A DNA stretch of 64,000 nucleotides from JALZKA01 sp963721645 (GCA_963721645.1 CAVRJK010000002.1:1364001-1428000), one strand, 5' to 3'; shown: positions 1 to 10,469, numbered from the stretch's first letter. Notes: generated from the letters alone by a model not told the origin. Program-made: numbers and translations.

Positions 1-2325
1 CAGCTCAAGGCGGGCGAGGCGGGCAACGAACTCGTGCGGCTCAACACCCCCCGCGCCCACCCGGGCGGGCAGGACGCTTGCCACCGGCACGCCGACGAGG
101 TCTCGCCAGCGCCGCACCTGGCGGGTCAGCTCGATGGAGGCCTCGATCTCAGCCTCTGAGGCCGCATCCATCCGCGACTCGTCCGCTTCCGGATATGCCG
201 CGACTATGAGCGGCCCGTCAGCACCCGCCGGCAGATAGCTCCAGATCTCCTCCGTGACGAAGGGGGTGAAGGGGTGAGCCAGCGCCAGGAAGCGCTCGAG
301 GATCCATACGAGGTGGCCTGAGACCTCAGGCTCCGAGTCGTAGAGGCGGGGCTTGACGATCTCGAGGTACCAGTCGCAGAGCTCGGACCAAAAGAAGCGG
401 TAGAGCTCGCCGACAGCGCCCGAGAAGTCGTACGCCTCAACGCGAGCGTCGACCTCGGCGACCGTCCGCTCGAGGCGGGACGCGATCCAGCGGTCCTCAA
501 CCTCCCTGGTAGATGGCGCCGCATCGGCGTCGCCCGCGTTCATAAGAATCAGACGCGAGGCGTTCCAGAGCTTGTTGGCCAGATCGCGGCCCTGGGCGAC
601 CTTCGCGTCGGCGTAGCGCACGTCCTGAGAGGACGACATCGCCAGGAGCCCGAACCGGAGCGCATCGGCACCGTGTTCGTCGATCGCTTCGAGCGGGTCG
701 ATGCCAGTGCCGAGGCTCTTTGACATCCGGCGCCCGTCCGGCGCCTGGATCACGGAGTGGATGTTCACGTCGGTGAACGGGACCTCGCCGGTGAACTCCA
801 TGCCCATCATCACCATCCGGGCGACCCACAGGAAGATGATGTCCCGGGCCGTCGAGAGGACGTCGGTCGGATACCAGGCCTGAAGCTCGGGTGTCTCCTC
901 GGGCCAGCCGAGCGTCGCGAATGGCCACAGGCCGGATGAGAACCACGTGTCGAGCACGTCCTCTTCGCGCCGGAGCTCACCATCGCACGCGCCGCAGCGG
1001 TCCGGAGCCGACTCGGAGACGTAGATCTCCTCGCACGCGTCGCAGTACCAGACGGGAAGCTGATGACCCCACCAGAGCTGGCGCGAGACGCACCAGGGAC
1101 GAATGTTCTCGAGCCAATCGAGGTAGACCTTTTTCCAAGGCTTCTCAGGGTGGAACTTCACCCTCCCGTCGCGGACGACCTCCATCGCGGGCTTCGCAAG
1201 CTCGGTCATGTCGCAAAACCACTGGAGCGAGATCAGCGGCTCGACGCGGCGGCCGGAGCGGGCGGAGTGAGGCACGTCGTGCACGTAGGGCTCCTCGGCA
1301 GAGATCAGGCCCTGCTCGCGAAGTGCAGCCACGACGGCATCGCAAGCCTCCTGAGCCTCCATCCCGGCGTACGGCTCGCCGGCCGCTTGAGTCATGCGGC
1401 CGTCCTCGCCGATGACGGAGATCTGCTCGAGCCCATGCTTGCGGCCGATCTCGAAGTCGTTCGGGTCGTGCCCGGGCGTGATCTTGAGCGCGCCCGTGCC
1501 GAATTCAGGATCGACGTGCTCGTCGGCGATCACGGGCAGACGGCGCCCGACCAGCGGCAGGACGACCTCCTTGCCCACGAGCGAGGCGTAGCGCTCGTCG
1601 CCGGGTGAGACCGCAACCGCGGTGTCGGCGAGCATCGTCTCCGGGCGCACGGTCGCAACCGTTATCGACCCCGAGCCATCGGCGAGCGGGTAGTCGATCG
1701 AGTACAGCGTGTCGGTGAGCGTCCTTTGCTCGACCTCGAGGTCCGAGATCGCCGAGCCCAGGCCCGGATCCCAGTTGACCATGTAGTTGTCGCGGTACAC
1801 GTAGCCGCGCTCGTGGAGTTCGACGAACACCTTCGTGACGGCGCGCGCGTAGGCCTCGTCCATCGTGAAGCGCTCGTCGGAGAAGTCCGCCGAGGCACCC
1901 AGGCGCTTGAACTGCTCGATGATCTGGGAGCCGTGGCGCTCGCGCCAGTCCCAGACCCGCTCGACGAAGGCTTCCCGCCCGATGTCGCGCCTTGACGTTC
2001 CCTGCGAGGCCAGCTCCTTCTCGACCAGTGCCTGGGTCGCGATCCCGGCGTGATCCGTGCCCATGATCCATCTAGTCGGCTTGCCGCGCATGCGGTTTAG
2101 CCGAATCAGGGAGTCCTGGATCGAGCCGTTCAGGGCGTGGCCCATGTGGAGGACGCCCGTCACGTTCGGCGGCGGCACCGCGATCGAGAAGTTGTCGGCC
2201 GCATCGCCTTCGGCTACCGGATGGAAATAGCCGCCCTCGAGCCACCGCTCCAGTAAGCGCCGCTCGACCTCCGCGGGGTCGTAGCGAGTCGTGCTCTCAA
2301 GCGCTTTTCGGGCCTTTTCATCCAC
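1..2325 (-). CDS. valS: Valyl-tRNA synthetase, 3' end cut by window edge
   Basis: Class I aminoacyl-tRNA synthetase that charges tRNA-Val. About 775 N-terminal residues are visible; the family usually has 850-950, so only the C-terminal end (probably the coiled-coil tail) is missing past base 1. Seen: PPPNVTG followed by the HIGH-type motif HMGH (residues 60-63), GTDHAGIATQ, a CxxC zinc-knuckle pair starting at residue 428, the KMSKS variant RMSKS around residue 534, then the anticodon-binding domain with EDRW and DWYLEIVKPRLY. The start is a GTG at 2325; no in-frame ATG lies before the HIGH region. Position downstream of clpX matches the common actinobacterial order tig-clpP-clpX-valS. Confidence 0.96.
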   Translation of the reverse strand, partial: MDEKARKALESTTRYDPAEVERRLLERWLEGGYFHPVAEGDAADNFSIAVPPPNVTGVLHMGHALNGSIQDSLIRLNRMRGKPTRWIMGTDHAGIATQALVEKELASQGTSRRDIGREAFVERVWDWRERHGSQIIEQFKRLGASADFSDERFTMDEAYARAVTKVFVELHERGYVYRDNYMVNWDPGLGSAISDLEVEQRTLTDTLYSIDYPLADGSGSITVATVRPETMLADTAVAVSPGDERYASLVGKEVVLPLVGRRLPVIADEHVDPEFGTGALKITPGHDPNDFEIGRKHGLEQISVIGEDGRMTQAAGEPYAGMEAQEACDAVVAALREQGLISAEEPYVHDVPHSARSGRRVEPLISLQWFCDMTELAKPAMEVVRDGRVKFHPEKPWKKVYLDWLENIRPWCVSRQLWWGHQLPVWYCDACEEIYVSESAPDRCGACDGELRREEDVLDTWFSSGLWPFATLGWPEETPELQAWYPTDVLSTARDIIFLWVARMVMMGMEFTGEVPFTDVNIHSVIQAPDGRRMSKSLGTGIDPLEAIDEHGADALRFGLLAMSSSQDVRYADAKVAQGRDLANKLWNASRLILMNAGDADAAPSTREVEDRWIASRLERTVAEVDARVEAYDFSGAVGELYRFFWSELCDWYLEIVKPRLYDSEPEVSGHLVWILERFLALAHPFTPFVTEEIWSYLPAGADGPLIVAAYPEADESRMDAASEAEIEASIELTRQVRRWRDLVGVPVASVLPARVGAGGVEPHEFVARLARLEL

Positions 2326-2462
2326 CGCGTTCGATGTTAGTCTGGCCGTGAGGGGCGAGAGTCCCACTCAAACACTGCGAGGAACCGTCATGAAACGAGC
2401 CTTGACCGTTGCGCTGAGACTCGTCCGATCGGCTCGCGCTGCCCGGCTACCGTTCGCTCTCG

Positions 2463-3596
2463 ATGACTGAGCTCGGCCAAAGCGCGATCGGGACCTGGGG
2501 CGGCGGGCGCTACATGCGCTTCGGAGAGGCGATCTCCGACGACCGCCTGGAGGCGCTCTTCAAGCCGGGCAAGGGAATCGACACGGTCATTACGGCCGAC
2601 GTTTACGGCGAGGGCGAGGCTGATCGCACGCTCGGCCGCGCGCTGTCGGGCCTCGACCGGGAGTCCTTCCGCGTTGCCGGCGCGATCGGCCACGACTTCA
2701 TCCATGGCGAGCGCCAGGGTCCGAAGGGCTTCCCCCGCTTCACTCACCCGGATCTTCGCGGCCCTGACGACTACGGCCCTTACCTGCGCGAGGCGGCCGA
2801 ACGGAGTCTGGAAGCGATCGGCATCGACTTCTTCGACGTGCTGCTTCTCCACAACCCCGATCGCACGGGTTACGAGTCAGCTGCCGTCTGGGACGGAATG
2901 GCCGCGTTACGCGAGGACGGCCTGGCACGGGCGGTTGGAGTCGCCCCCGGGCCCGCAAACGGCTTTACTCTCGACCTCATCGCCTGCCTGGAGCGCTTTG
3001 GCGACGTGATCGACTGGGCGATGGTGATCTTGAACCCGCTCGAACCATGGCCAGGCGAGCTCGTTCTGAATGCCGCCACCACCGCGGACGTCTCGGTCAT
3101 CACCCGCGTCGTCGACTACGGCGGACTCTTTTGGGGCGACCTTCAGGCAGACACACCGCTTCACGAGCACGACCATCGCCGCTTCCGGCCCGACGGCTGG
3201 ATCGAGCGCGGGCTCGAGCGAATCGGCCGAATGCGTCCGATCGCCGCCGAGGCGGGACTAACCGACATTCAGCTCGCGTGCGCCTGGAACCTTGCGCACC
3301 CGGCCGTCGCCTGCGTCGCTCCGACCTTCATCCAGGAGGCAGGCCCGGACGCTCGCCGGGTCGAGGACAAGCGCCTGGAGCTCGCCGAGCTGCCCCTGGC
3401 CGGCCGCCTCTCGCCAGAACAGGTCGCGGAGCTGCGAGAGCTGGGCGACAACACCGGCGCGATGAAGCTGAAGGGCGCCAGCGCCGACCACGAAGGCGAC
3501 GACGCGCCCGACCGGTGGGGTCTGACAGACGACCTCACGCAGGTCGCCAAGCGACACGGCATCGCGCCGGAGCGCGATCTGGCTTACGCGGGCTGA
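2463..3596 (+). CDS. Aldo/keto reductase-like protein lacking the catalytic lysine
   Basis: 377 residues with the TIM-barrel layout of aldo/keto reductases: an early TWGGG strand, D46 and Y48 in the ADVYGEGEAD stretch, and the LLLHNPDR strand with H130. The lysine normally present in the following strand (as in TTKVG) is absent: the corresponding segment reads RVAGAIGHDF. Without the full Asp-Tyr-Lys-His tetrad, normal NADPH-dependent carbonyl reduction is doubtful, so this may be a divergent or non-reductase member. It lies on the opposite strand between clpX and valS and is convergent with clpX. No strong ribosome binding site is visible before the ATG. Confidence 0.75.
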   Translation: MTELGQSAIGTWGGGRYMRFGEAISDDRLEALFKPGKGIDTVITADVYGEGEADRTLGRALSGLDRESFRVAGAIGHDFIHGERQGPKGFPRFTHPDLRGPDDYGPYLREAAERSLEAIGIDFFDVLLLHNPDRTGYESAAVWDGMAALREDGLARAVGVAPGPANGFTLDLIACLERFGDVIDWAMVILNPLEPWPGELVLNAATTADVSVITRVVDYGGLFWGDLQADTPLHEHDHRRFRPDGWIERGLERIGRMRPIAAEAGLTDIQLACAWNLAHPAVACVAPTFIQEAGPDARRVEDKRLELAELPLAGRLSPEQVAELRELGDNTGAMKLKGASADHEGDDAPDRWGLTDDLTQVAKRHGIAPERDLAYAG

Positions 3597-3649
3597 GGAG
3601 CGCGGGTCGTCCGTCGCGCCCGACTGGCCGACGCAACAGACCTCAATCG

Positions 3650-4948
<1,299 letters not shown>

Positions 4949-5111
4949 CGTCGTCTCTTACTCCTCGGCTGGCGCCGTCCCTTCCCGCGGTTGACTACAT
5001 GCAGCCTGACAGCGTGAAGCAGGAGCCGCCGGAGTCGGAGTCCGCATCCTCGCCGCTGTCTCCAGGGTACCGCCGCTCCGATGCCCGGGCCACCGGGTTA
5101 AATGGGTCACA

Positions 5112-5600
5112 GTGCTGAAGGTTTTGGTTAGGGGAATCGCTGCGTTGACCGTGCTCGCCGCCCTGGCAGCGGCATGCGTCGCTATGGCTGGAAACACCGA
5201 GCCGAAGTACTTCGCGGGCGAGTTCGACTCTGAGCCAGGCTCTGGCTCAATCTCGTTTCAACTCGACCGCGGGAAGAAGCCAAAGGTCCACGACATCGCT
5301 ATCGACCGCATCTACGCCGACTGCGCTGATGGTTCTACGGCCGGCCTCCGCTACACGATCGACGGAAACACGCCGGTCCTGGACGACCGCTCGTTCGCCG
5401 TGCGCTCGGTGGACGGAGAAGGAGGCAAGGCGATCGTGCGCGGGAAGTTCTCGCGCAAGTTCAAGAGCGCAAAGGGGACCGCCCACGTATACGGCAAGTT
5501 CGACTTCAACGGCACTGTGCGCAAATGCGATTCGGGAAAGCAGTCCTACGTCGCCAAGGTTGTGGCCAGGCGAGCGCTAGCCTCACCGCCTAGCTCGTAA
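5112..5600 (+). CDS. Secreted or lipoprotein-like small protein, tandem paralog A
   Basis: 162 residues, unrecognised family. It begins at GTG with a hydrophobic signal segment containing LAAAC, which could act as a lipobox (Cys about residue 22), although AMAG just after is also a plausible signal-peptidase I site. The mature part is rich in Lys, Gly and alternating hydrophobic residues and carries two cysteines (YADCADG and RKCDSG), consistent with a small beta-rich exported protein with one disulfide. The next gene downstream encodes a protein of the same plan, so the two look like a tandem duplication. Function unknown. Confidence 0.72.
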   Translation: MLKVLVRGIAALTVLAALAAACVAMAGNTEPKYFAGEFDSEPGSGSISFQLDRGKKPKVHDIAIDRIYADCADGSTAGLRYTIDGNTPVLDDRSFAVRSVDGEGGKAIVRGKFSRKFKSAKGTAHVYGKFDFNGTVRKCDSGKQSYVAKVVARRALASPPSS

Positions 5601-5621
5601 ACCGTGAAACTGGAGGCAGAA

Positions 5622-6035
5622 ATGAAGCGGATTCTCATGGTCTTGGTCCTAGCGGGAGCGGCGGCGATCCCGGCGACTTCCAGCGCGGACGATGTGGGCA
5701 AGGAAACAGCTGCCAGGGGCGCCCAAGATCTCAGCATCGAGTTCATTTTGCGATCGCTGGGCAACGAACCCAAGGAGATCAAGAACTTCAAGTTCGAGAA
5801 CTTCACCGTCAACTGCGCCACCGGCGGACCCGTCGAAGCCAAGGGAAAGATCTCCGAGATGAAGATCAACGGCAGGGGCAAGTTCGACGGGAATGCCAAG
5901 AAGGGAAAGGCCAAGGTCCACGTCGAGGGTGAGGTCAAGCAGAACGGCAAGAAGGTCGTCGGATTCCTCAAGTCGAGCGGCGACTTCGGCAACGGCGAAA
6001 ACTGCAAGACGAAGGTGGACTGGATCGCGGAGTAG
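5622..6035 (+). CDS. Secreted small protein, tandem paralog B
   Basis: 137 residues. The ATG at 5622 was chosen over the in-frame GTG at 5604 because GGAGG sits six bases upstream and because it begins the signal peptide (MKRILMVLVLAG...SSA). The mature part matches the upstream neighbour in outline: a hydrophobic strand leading to a first cysteine followed by A-x-G (VNCATGG), a Gly/Lys-rich middle with GRGKF and a KAKVHVEG strand, then a second cysteine (GENCKTK) before the end. It sits 21 bases after that neighbour's stop and is convergent with the M23 peptidase, three bases away. Function unknown; probably exported. Confidence 0.78.
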   Translation: MKRILMVLVLAGAAAIPATSSADDVGKETAARGAQDLSIEFILRSLGNEPKEIKNFKFENFTVNCATGGPVEAKGKISEMKINGRGKFDGNAKKGKAKVHVEGEVKQNGKKVVGFLKSSGDFGNGENCKTKVDWIAE

Positions 6036-6038
6036 TCC

Positions 6039-6869
6039 CTACGAGTAGCGATCCCAGCGTTTGAGATAGGGCTTCGGGTCGATGGTCCGGCCCGAGGCCC
6101 TGATCTCGATATGGAGGTGACAGGGCGTCCCCGAGGCGTTTCCCGTGAGCCCAACCTCGCCGAGATCCTCGCCGGTCTTCACCCGGTCGCCGGCGCCGGC
6201 ACTCGCCGGTTCGCGCATGTGGGCGTAGAAATAGTCAAGCCGTGAGCTGCGGGCATCCACCTTGATGAAGTGGCCGTAGAGGTCCGGGTCGTATCCACTC
6301 CGCTCGACCCTGCCGCCCCGAAGCGCCTCCAAGTCCGTGCCACAAGGCGCGGTTACGTCAAAGCCCCGGTGGGTTCGCCCGTCGACGCGATCCGCGCCGA
6401 ACTCTCCGATCCCGCCGCGCGTTCCGTGGGGGCCGTCGACCGGGAACTTGTGGCCGTGAAGCCGGAACTGGCCGCCAGGGTAGTCACGGCGACCGGGCGA
6501 GGAGATGCGGAACGCGTAGCGCCCATCCGGCGCAGCGCGGCCGTCTTGGTCCGAACCGCTCCAGGATCGTTTATAGACCTTTCCCGGCTTCGCCCTGGTC
6601 AACGTCCATCGCGCGTACGCGTCTCCCGTCTTGGCCCCGACCACGCGCACGTTCACTCTGCGTGGCTCCCCGGAGCTGTGAAACGCAAAACGCAGGGTGA
6701 CCGGCCTTTCGCCGGCAAAGAACGCCTGCGCTGGGGTGACCTTGGAGCGGTAGACCTCGAAGCCCCCGCCATCCGACGTTGCCGGGGGTGCGGCCGACAC
6801 GATTGCGGCCACGGAAGCCACAACGGTGAGGATGAAGATGAGGGACGGTTTAGCGCTGCTCGAGCACAC
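6039..6869 (-). CDS. M23-family metallopeptidase, exported
   Basis: 276 residues. A signal segment (SLIFILTVVASVAAIVSAAPP) is followed by a FlgD/Ig-like beta domain (about 40-140; PDGRYAFRI is typical) and a C-terminal LytM/M23 domain with the zinc-site motifs HRGFDV and HLHIEI and the YAHM strand. Such enzymes cut peptidoglycan cross-bridges in the cell wall. The GTG start overlaps the last 20 bases of clpP, and no later start keeps the signal peptide, so translation is probably coupled to clpP. A cell-wall hydrolase inserted between clpP and clpX is not the usual arrangement. Confidence 0.88.
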   Translation of the reverse strand: MCSSSAKPSLIFILTVVASVAAIVSAAPPATSDGGGFEVYRSKVTPAQAFFAGERPVTLRFAFHSSGEPRRVNVRVVGAKTGDAYARWTLTRAKPGKVYKRSWSGSDQDGRAAPDGRYAFRISSPGRRDYPGGQFRLHGHKFPVDGPHGTRGGIGEFGADRVDGRTHRGFDVTAPCGTDLEALRGGRVERSGYDPDLYGHFIKVDARSSRLDYFYAHMREPASAGAGDRVKTGEDLGEVGLTGNASGTPCHLHIEIRASGRTIDPKPYLKRWDRYS

Positions 6870-7434
6870 GGTCGACGATGGAGTATTCCACCGCTTCCTC
6901 GGCGCTCATGAAGTAGTCGCGCTCCGTGTCACGCGATACGCGCTCGAGATCCTGGCCCGTGTGTTCCGCGATGATCTTGTCGAGGCGCTGGCGCACGTCG
7001 ATGATCTCCTTCGCGTGGATCTCGATGTCCGTGGCTTGCCCCTGGAAGCCGCCCGAGACCTGATGGATCAGGATCTTCGAGTTGGGAAGCGCCATCCGCT
7101 TGCCGGAGGTACCGCCGGCAAGAAGCAGTGCGCCCATCGACATCGCGACGCCCACGCAGATGGTCTGCACGTCGGGCTTGATGAACTGCATCGTGTCGTA
7201 GATCGCCAGGCCCGCGTACACCGACCCGCCGGGCGAGTTGATGTACATCGAGATGTCCTTGTCCGGGTCCTCGGACTCGAGGTGAATCATCTGGGCGACG
7301 ACGAGATTCGCGATGTCGTCGTTGATCGGGGTCCCCAAAAAGATGATGCGCTCGTTCAGCAGGCGCGAGTAGATGTCGAAGGCTCGCTCTCCGCGAGAGG
7401 TCTGCTCGACGACCATTGGGACAAGTGGGCTCAT
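6850..7434 (-). CDS. clpP: ATP-dependent Clp protease proteolytic subunit ClpP
   Basis: 194-residue serine protease subunit that forms the tetradecameric chamber served by ClpX or ClpC. The catalytic triad is visible: Ser99 in the AMSMGA turn, His124 in ILIHQ and Asp173 in ERDYFM; the substrate-binding strand SPGGSV and the handle-region ATDIEI are intact. It lies 12 bases after tig and overlaps the next gene. Only one clpP is present here, whereas many actinobacteria have a clpP1-clpP2 pair at this place; a second copy could lie elsewhere in the genome. Confidence 0.97.
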   Translation of the reverse strand: MSPLVPMVVEQTSRGERAFDIYSRLLNERIIFLGTPINDDIANLVVAQMIHLESEDPDKDISMYINSPGGSVYAGLAIYDTMQFIKPDVQTICVGVAMSMGALLLAGGTSGKRMALPNSKILIHQVSGGFQGQATDIEIHAKEIIDVRQRLDKIIAEHTGQDLERVSRDTERDYFMSAEEAVEYSIVDRVLEQR

Positions 7435-7446
7435 CTCAAGCGCAGT

Positions 7447-8832
7447 CTACGAACCCGGAGTCCACAACTTTTCAGGCTTCTCGGCCCCAGCATCCTGCTC
7501 GTCATCCTCGGGCGTCCAGATCGCTTCGCGCGCCTCGGCCTGCGAAACCGCGATCGGCTTGGCGGAGTCGGCGATCAGCTCAGCTGCCTTGCGCATGCGG
7601 ACCTCCTCTATCAAGAGGCCTTCCCTGCCATTCTCGCGAAGCTTCGCGAGGGTCTTCTCGGGCTTCTGCTTGCCGTCGGCCGGGCCGAGCGCCTCGATCA
7701 GTTCCTCGTCGGACGGATCGATTGCCTCGGCCTCTGCAACGGCGGCGAGTGTGGCCTCGCGGCGGAGCGTCTTCTCGGCGGACTCATCACCCTCGGAAAT
7801 CATCTCGTGGCGGTCCTTGCCCTGCATCTGCGCGTACATCTGCGGATCGACGCCCCTGGCCTGGAGCGTGCGCTCGAAGCGCTCCCAGAGCTCGTGCGCG
7901 CGGGCGTGGATGAGGTCGTGCGGGAGATCGACCGTCGCGTTCGCGGCGGCCGCCTCGACGGCCGCGTCGCGAAACTCCATCTCTGAGCGGCGTTCGACGA
8001 TCTCAGCCATCCGATCGCGGATCTCACCGCGGAGCTCCTCGATCGTGTCGAATTCAGACGCCGACTGGGCAAAGTCATCGTCGAGCTCCGGAAGCTCCTT
8101 CTCGCGGACCTCACTCACCTTGACGTGAAACACCGCGGCCTTGCCTGCAAGCTCCTCGGCGCCGTAGTCCTCGGGAAAGTTGACGTCCAGATCGGCCTCG
8201 TCGCCGGCGCTCTTGCCGACGAGTCCGGCTTCGAACTCGGGCAGGAGTCGCTCGGAGCCCAGCTCGACCGTCATGTCGGTGCCGGTGCCGCCTTCGAACG
8301 GCTCGCCGTCCACGGTGCCCTCGTAATCAACGACGACGACGTCGCCATCTGCGGCGGCGCGATCTACCGGGTTGAGGGAGCCGAAGCCCTCGCGGAGGCG
8401 TTCGAGCTCCTCGTCGATGCGATCGTCGGGAACTTCCGCCTCAGGCTTTCCGACCTCGAGTCCCTTGTACTCGCCGAGCTCTGCCGTCGGACGAACCCCG
8501 ACTTCAATCGAAAATGCAAGTCCCTCCCCTTCACTCGGGAGGTCGTCGACGTCCAGCTTCGGGTCGCCGACGGTGACTATCCCGGACGAAACAATCGCTT
8601 CCTCGTACCACTCGGGCAGCGAGTCGCGGACAGCCTGCTCGACCACGGCCTCGCGGCCGATGCGCTGAATGACCATCTGGGGCGGCACCTTGCCCTTGCG
8701 AAACCCGGGAACCTTCATCTCACTCGCGAGCTGCTTGGCGGCGCGGCTCATCCGCTTCTCGATGACGTCCGGCTCGACGGAAACGTCCAGACGGACGCGC
8801 GATTCGGGCAGTTCGGTCAGCTCGGTCTTCAT
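7447..8832 (-). CDS. tig: Trigger factor, ribosome-associated chaperone and PPIase
   Basis: 461 residues, normal length. The N-terminal ribosome-binding domain contains the GFRKGKVP signature (about residues 44-51), the FKBP-type peptidyl-prolyl isomerase domain follows (GDVVVVDYEGTVDGEPFEGG, about 163-182), and the long helical C-terminal domain ends in an acidic extension. It acts on nascent chains at the ribosome exit tunnel. GAAGG lies just upstream of the ATG. It is 11 bases after the small gene upstream and 12 bases before clpP, so the chaperone and protease are very likely co-transcribed. Confidence 0.97.
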   Translation of the reverse strand: MKTELTELPESRVRLDVSVEPDVIEKRMSRAAKQLASEMKVPGFRKGKVPPQMVIQRIGREAVVEQAVRDSLPEWYEEAIVSSGIVTVGDPKLDVDDLPSEGEGLAFSIEVGVRPTAELGEYKGLEVGKPEAEVPDDRIDEELERLREGFGSLNPVDRAAADGDVVVVDYEGTVDGEPFEGGTGTDMTVELGSERLLPEFEAGLVGKSAGDEADLDVNFPEDYGAEELAGKAAVFHVKVSEVREKELPELDDDFAQSASEFDTIEELRGEIRDRMAEIVERRSEMEFRDAAVEAAAANATVDLPHDLIHARAHELWERFERTLQARGVDPQMYAQMQGKDRHEMISEGDESAEKTLRREATLAAVAEAEAIDPSDEELIEALGPADGKQKPEKTLAKLRENGREGLLIEEVRMRKAAELIADSAKPIAVSQAEAREAIWTPEDDEQDAGAEKPEKLWTPGS

Positions 8833-8843
8833 TGCCTTCGAGC

Positions 8844-8972
8844 CTACTCAGGGTCTCGTCTGAGACCAGCTCGGCGAAGTGCCCAGCCTCCGAGCGCTGC
8901 GCCGAGGTCTCCGAAGAAGGCGACCACTCGCCCCACGGGCCCGGTCAACAGCCACGCGAGCAGCCGGTCCAA
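8844..8972 (-). CDS. Small conserved-looking 42-residue protein (TGPxG type)
   Basis: A TTG-started reading frame of 42 codons, beginning directly after the TAG stop of the upstream gene (GAAGAGGG acts as ribosome binding site) and ending 11 bases before tig. The product has an amphipathic N-terminal half, WLLTGPVGRVVAFF, then GDLGAALGGWALRR and a basic end. From memory, short actinobacterial proteins with a W-L-x-TGPxG core are common, which supports a real gene, but I cannot name a family. Its tight fit between two genes in the same direction is the main evidence. Confidence 0.6.
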   Translation of the reverse strand: MDRLLAWLLTGPVGRVVAFFGDLGAALGGWALRRAGLRRDPE

Positions 8973-10469
8973 CTAACCCTCTTCGCCCGCGTAGCCCAGG
9001 ATCGAGCGGTCGATCAGCCACTCCACGGGCGCGCGGTCGTCCGAGTAGACCTCGCCACCCGCCAGGAGCTCGCCAAAGCGCGACGCCTCAGTGGCGCCGA
9101 GGTTCGAGACCTCGAGCGGAAGATCCTCGGTACCCGCCCTGATGCTGTCGGCCGAGAGCTCTGCCTCACTCGCGACGAGGAGGGTGTTCGTGGGCTCGAT
9201 CGGGTCGCGCATCACGTTCGGGAAGGCTTCGGACATCGTGCGGCCAAGAACCTTTTCGAGATCGTCGTTCCCCTCGGGGTGGCCCGCATTCACGACGACG
9301 ACTCCGCCGGGCGCCAGACGCTCGCGGACAAGCGCGAAGAACTCCTCGGTTGCAAGGTAGAACGGGATGTAGGGCTGGCGGTAGGCATCGACGAAGATGG
9401 CGTCGTAGCCGCCTTCGGAGCGCCGCAGCCACGGCCTCGCATCCTCGGAATGGATCGTCAGGTTCTCGTTGGAGTCCATGTCGAAGTACTCGTTCCCGAC
9501 CTTTTCGAGTTCGGGATCGATTTCGACGCCGTCGATCTGGGTCTCGGGCAGATACTCGCCGTAGCTCCGTGCCGTGGTTCCCGCGGCATTGCCGAGGATT
9601 GCGATGCGCTCCGGGGGAGTGTCAAGGCCGGCGAAGGGAAGTACGAGGTAGCCGTCCCACACGTCGCCGGTCAGTGTCCCCTCCGCGCGTAGGAGCGAGT
9701 GGACCGCCTGGCCTTCGTTCAGCTCCAGGAGGCGGTCTCCATCCGGTTCCTCGATGACCCGGATGTACTGGTGCTCGGAGTCCGTTTCGTAGAGGACCTC
9801 GCCGTCCTCGGTCGACTTGATCGCCCCGACCGGAATGGCCAGGGTCGCCGCGATAAGAGCGGGGACAATGAGGTAGCGCCGGGGCAGACCAAGGGCGCCA
9901 ACCAACGCGAGCATCACGCCGAAGGCGATGAATGTGCGCTGGGTCCCGACGAGCGGGATCAGTACGAGCGCGGAGAGCATCGTCCCCAAAAGCGAGCCGA
10001 CCGTCGAGATCGCATAAAGGCGTCCGGCGACCGCCCCGGCGCTCTCGACCCCGTCGACGCTCAGCCTGATCGCCCAGGGCGAGGCCGTACCAAGCACGGA
10101 AAGGGGAATCGCGACAAGGACGAGGACGGCAAAGAGCGAGCCCACGAACGCACCCGCTTCGATCTCGTCGAGGGCCGAAATCGCGACCTCGAAGAACGGT
10201 TGGGCGATGAACGGGATCAGTGTCAGCAAGACAGCGCCCACGACGACCGTGAGGGAGAGCTTGCCCACCTCCGGATAGCGATCGCCCAGCTTGCCCCCGT
10301 ACCAGTAGCCGATCGAGAGCGCTACGAGGACGACTCCGATCGTGTTGGCCCAGACGATCGTGGAGGCTCCGAAGAACGGCGCCAAAAGACGGGCGGCCGC
10401 AATTTCGGCGCCGAGTGTCGATATCCCGACGGTAAAGACCGTCAGGTAGAGGAAACGGTTCGTCTTCAA
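8973..10469 (-). CDS. Membrane-anchored spermidine synthase-like (fused MFS/aminopropyltransferase)
   Basis: 498 residues. The N-terminal 200 residues form about six or seven membrane helices (starting FLYLTVFTVGISTLGAEIAAARLLAPFFG, a hallmark of the fused MFS/spermidine-synthase group). The C-terminal half is a Rossmann methyltransferase-like aminopropyltransferase domain: AILGNAAGTTARSYGEYLPE, a DGVEIDPEL acidic strand, and HSEDARPWLRR with DAIFVDAYRQPYIPFYL. True polyamine synthesis by such membrane fusions is generally unproven. ATGA overlap with ctaG upstream places it in the ctaG-tig-clpP operon. Confidence 0.85.
   Translation of the reverse strand: MKTNRFLYLTVFTVGISTLGAEIAAARLLAPFFGASTIVWANTIGVVLVALSIGYWYGGKLGDRYPEVGKLSLTVVVGAVLLTLIPFIAQPFFEVAISALDEIEAGAFVGSLFAVLVLVAIPLSVLGTASPWAIRLSVDGVESAGAVAGRLYAISTVGSLLGTMLSALVLIPLVGTQRTFIAFGVMLALVGALGLPRRYLIVPALIAATLAIPVGAIKSTEDGEVLYETDSEHQYIRVIEEPDGDRLLELNEGQAVHSLLRAEGTLTGDVWDGYLVLPFAGLDTPPERIAILGNAAGTTARSYGEYLPETQIDGVEIDPELEKVGNEYFDMDSNENLTIHSEDARPWLRRSEGGYDAIFVDAYRQPYIPFYLATEEFFALVRERLAPGGVVVVNAGHPEGNDDLEKVLGRTMSEAFPNVMRDPIEPTNTLLVASEAELSADSIRAGTEDLPLEVSNLGATEASRFGELLAGGEVYSDDRAPVEWLIDRSILGYAGEEG

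Noticed and set aside
2390..2470. Short frame MKRALTVAL... before the aldo/keto reductase gene as a leader peptide
   Set aside because: No ribosome binding site, no regulatory hairpin and no amino-acid run; its overlap with the next start is probably chance.
6826..7986. Long plus-strand frame antisense to clpP and tig
   Set aside because: Codes for a His/Arg/Leu-rich sequence without domains, exactly mirroring strongly conserved genes.
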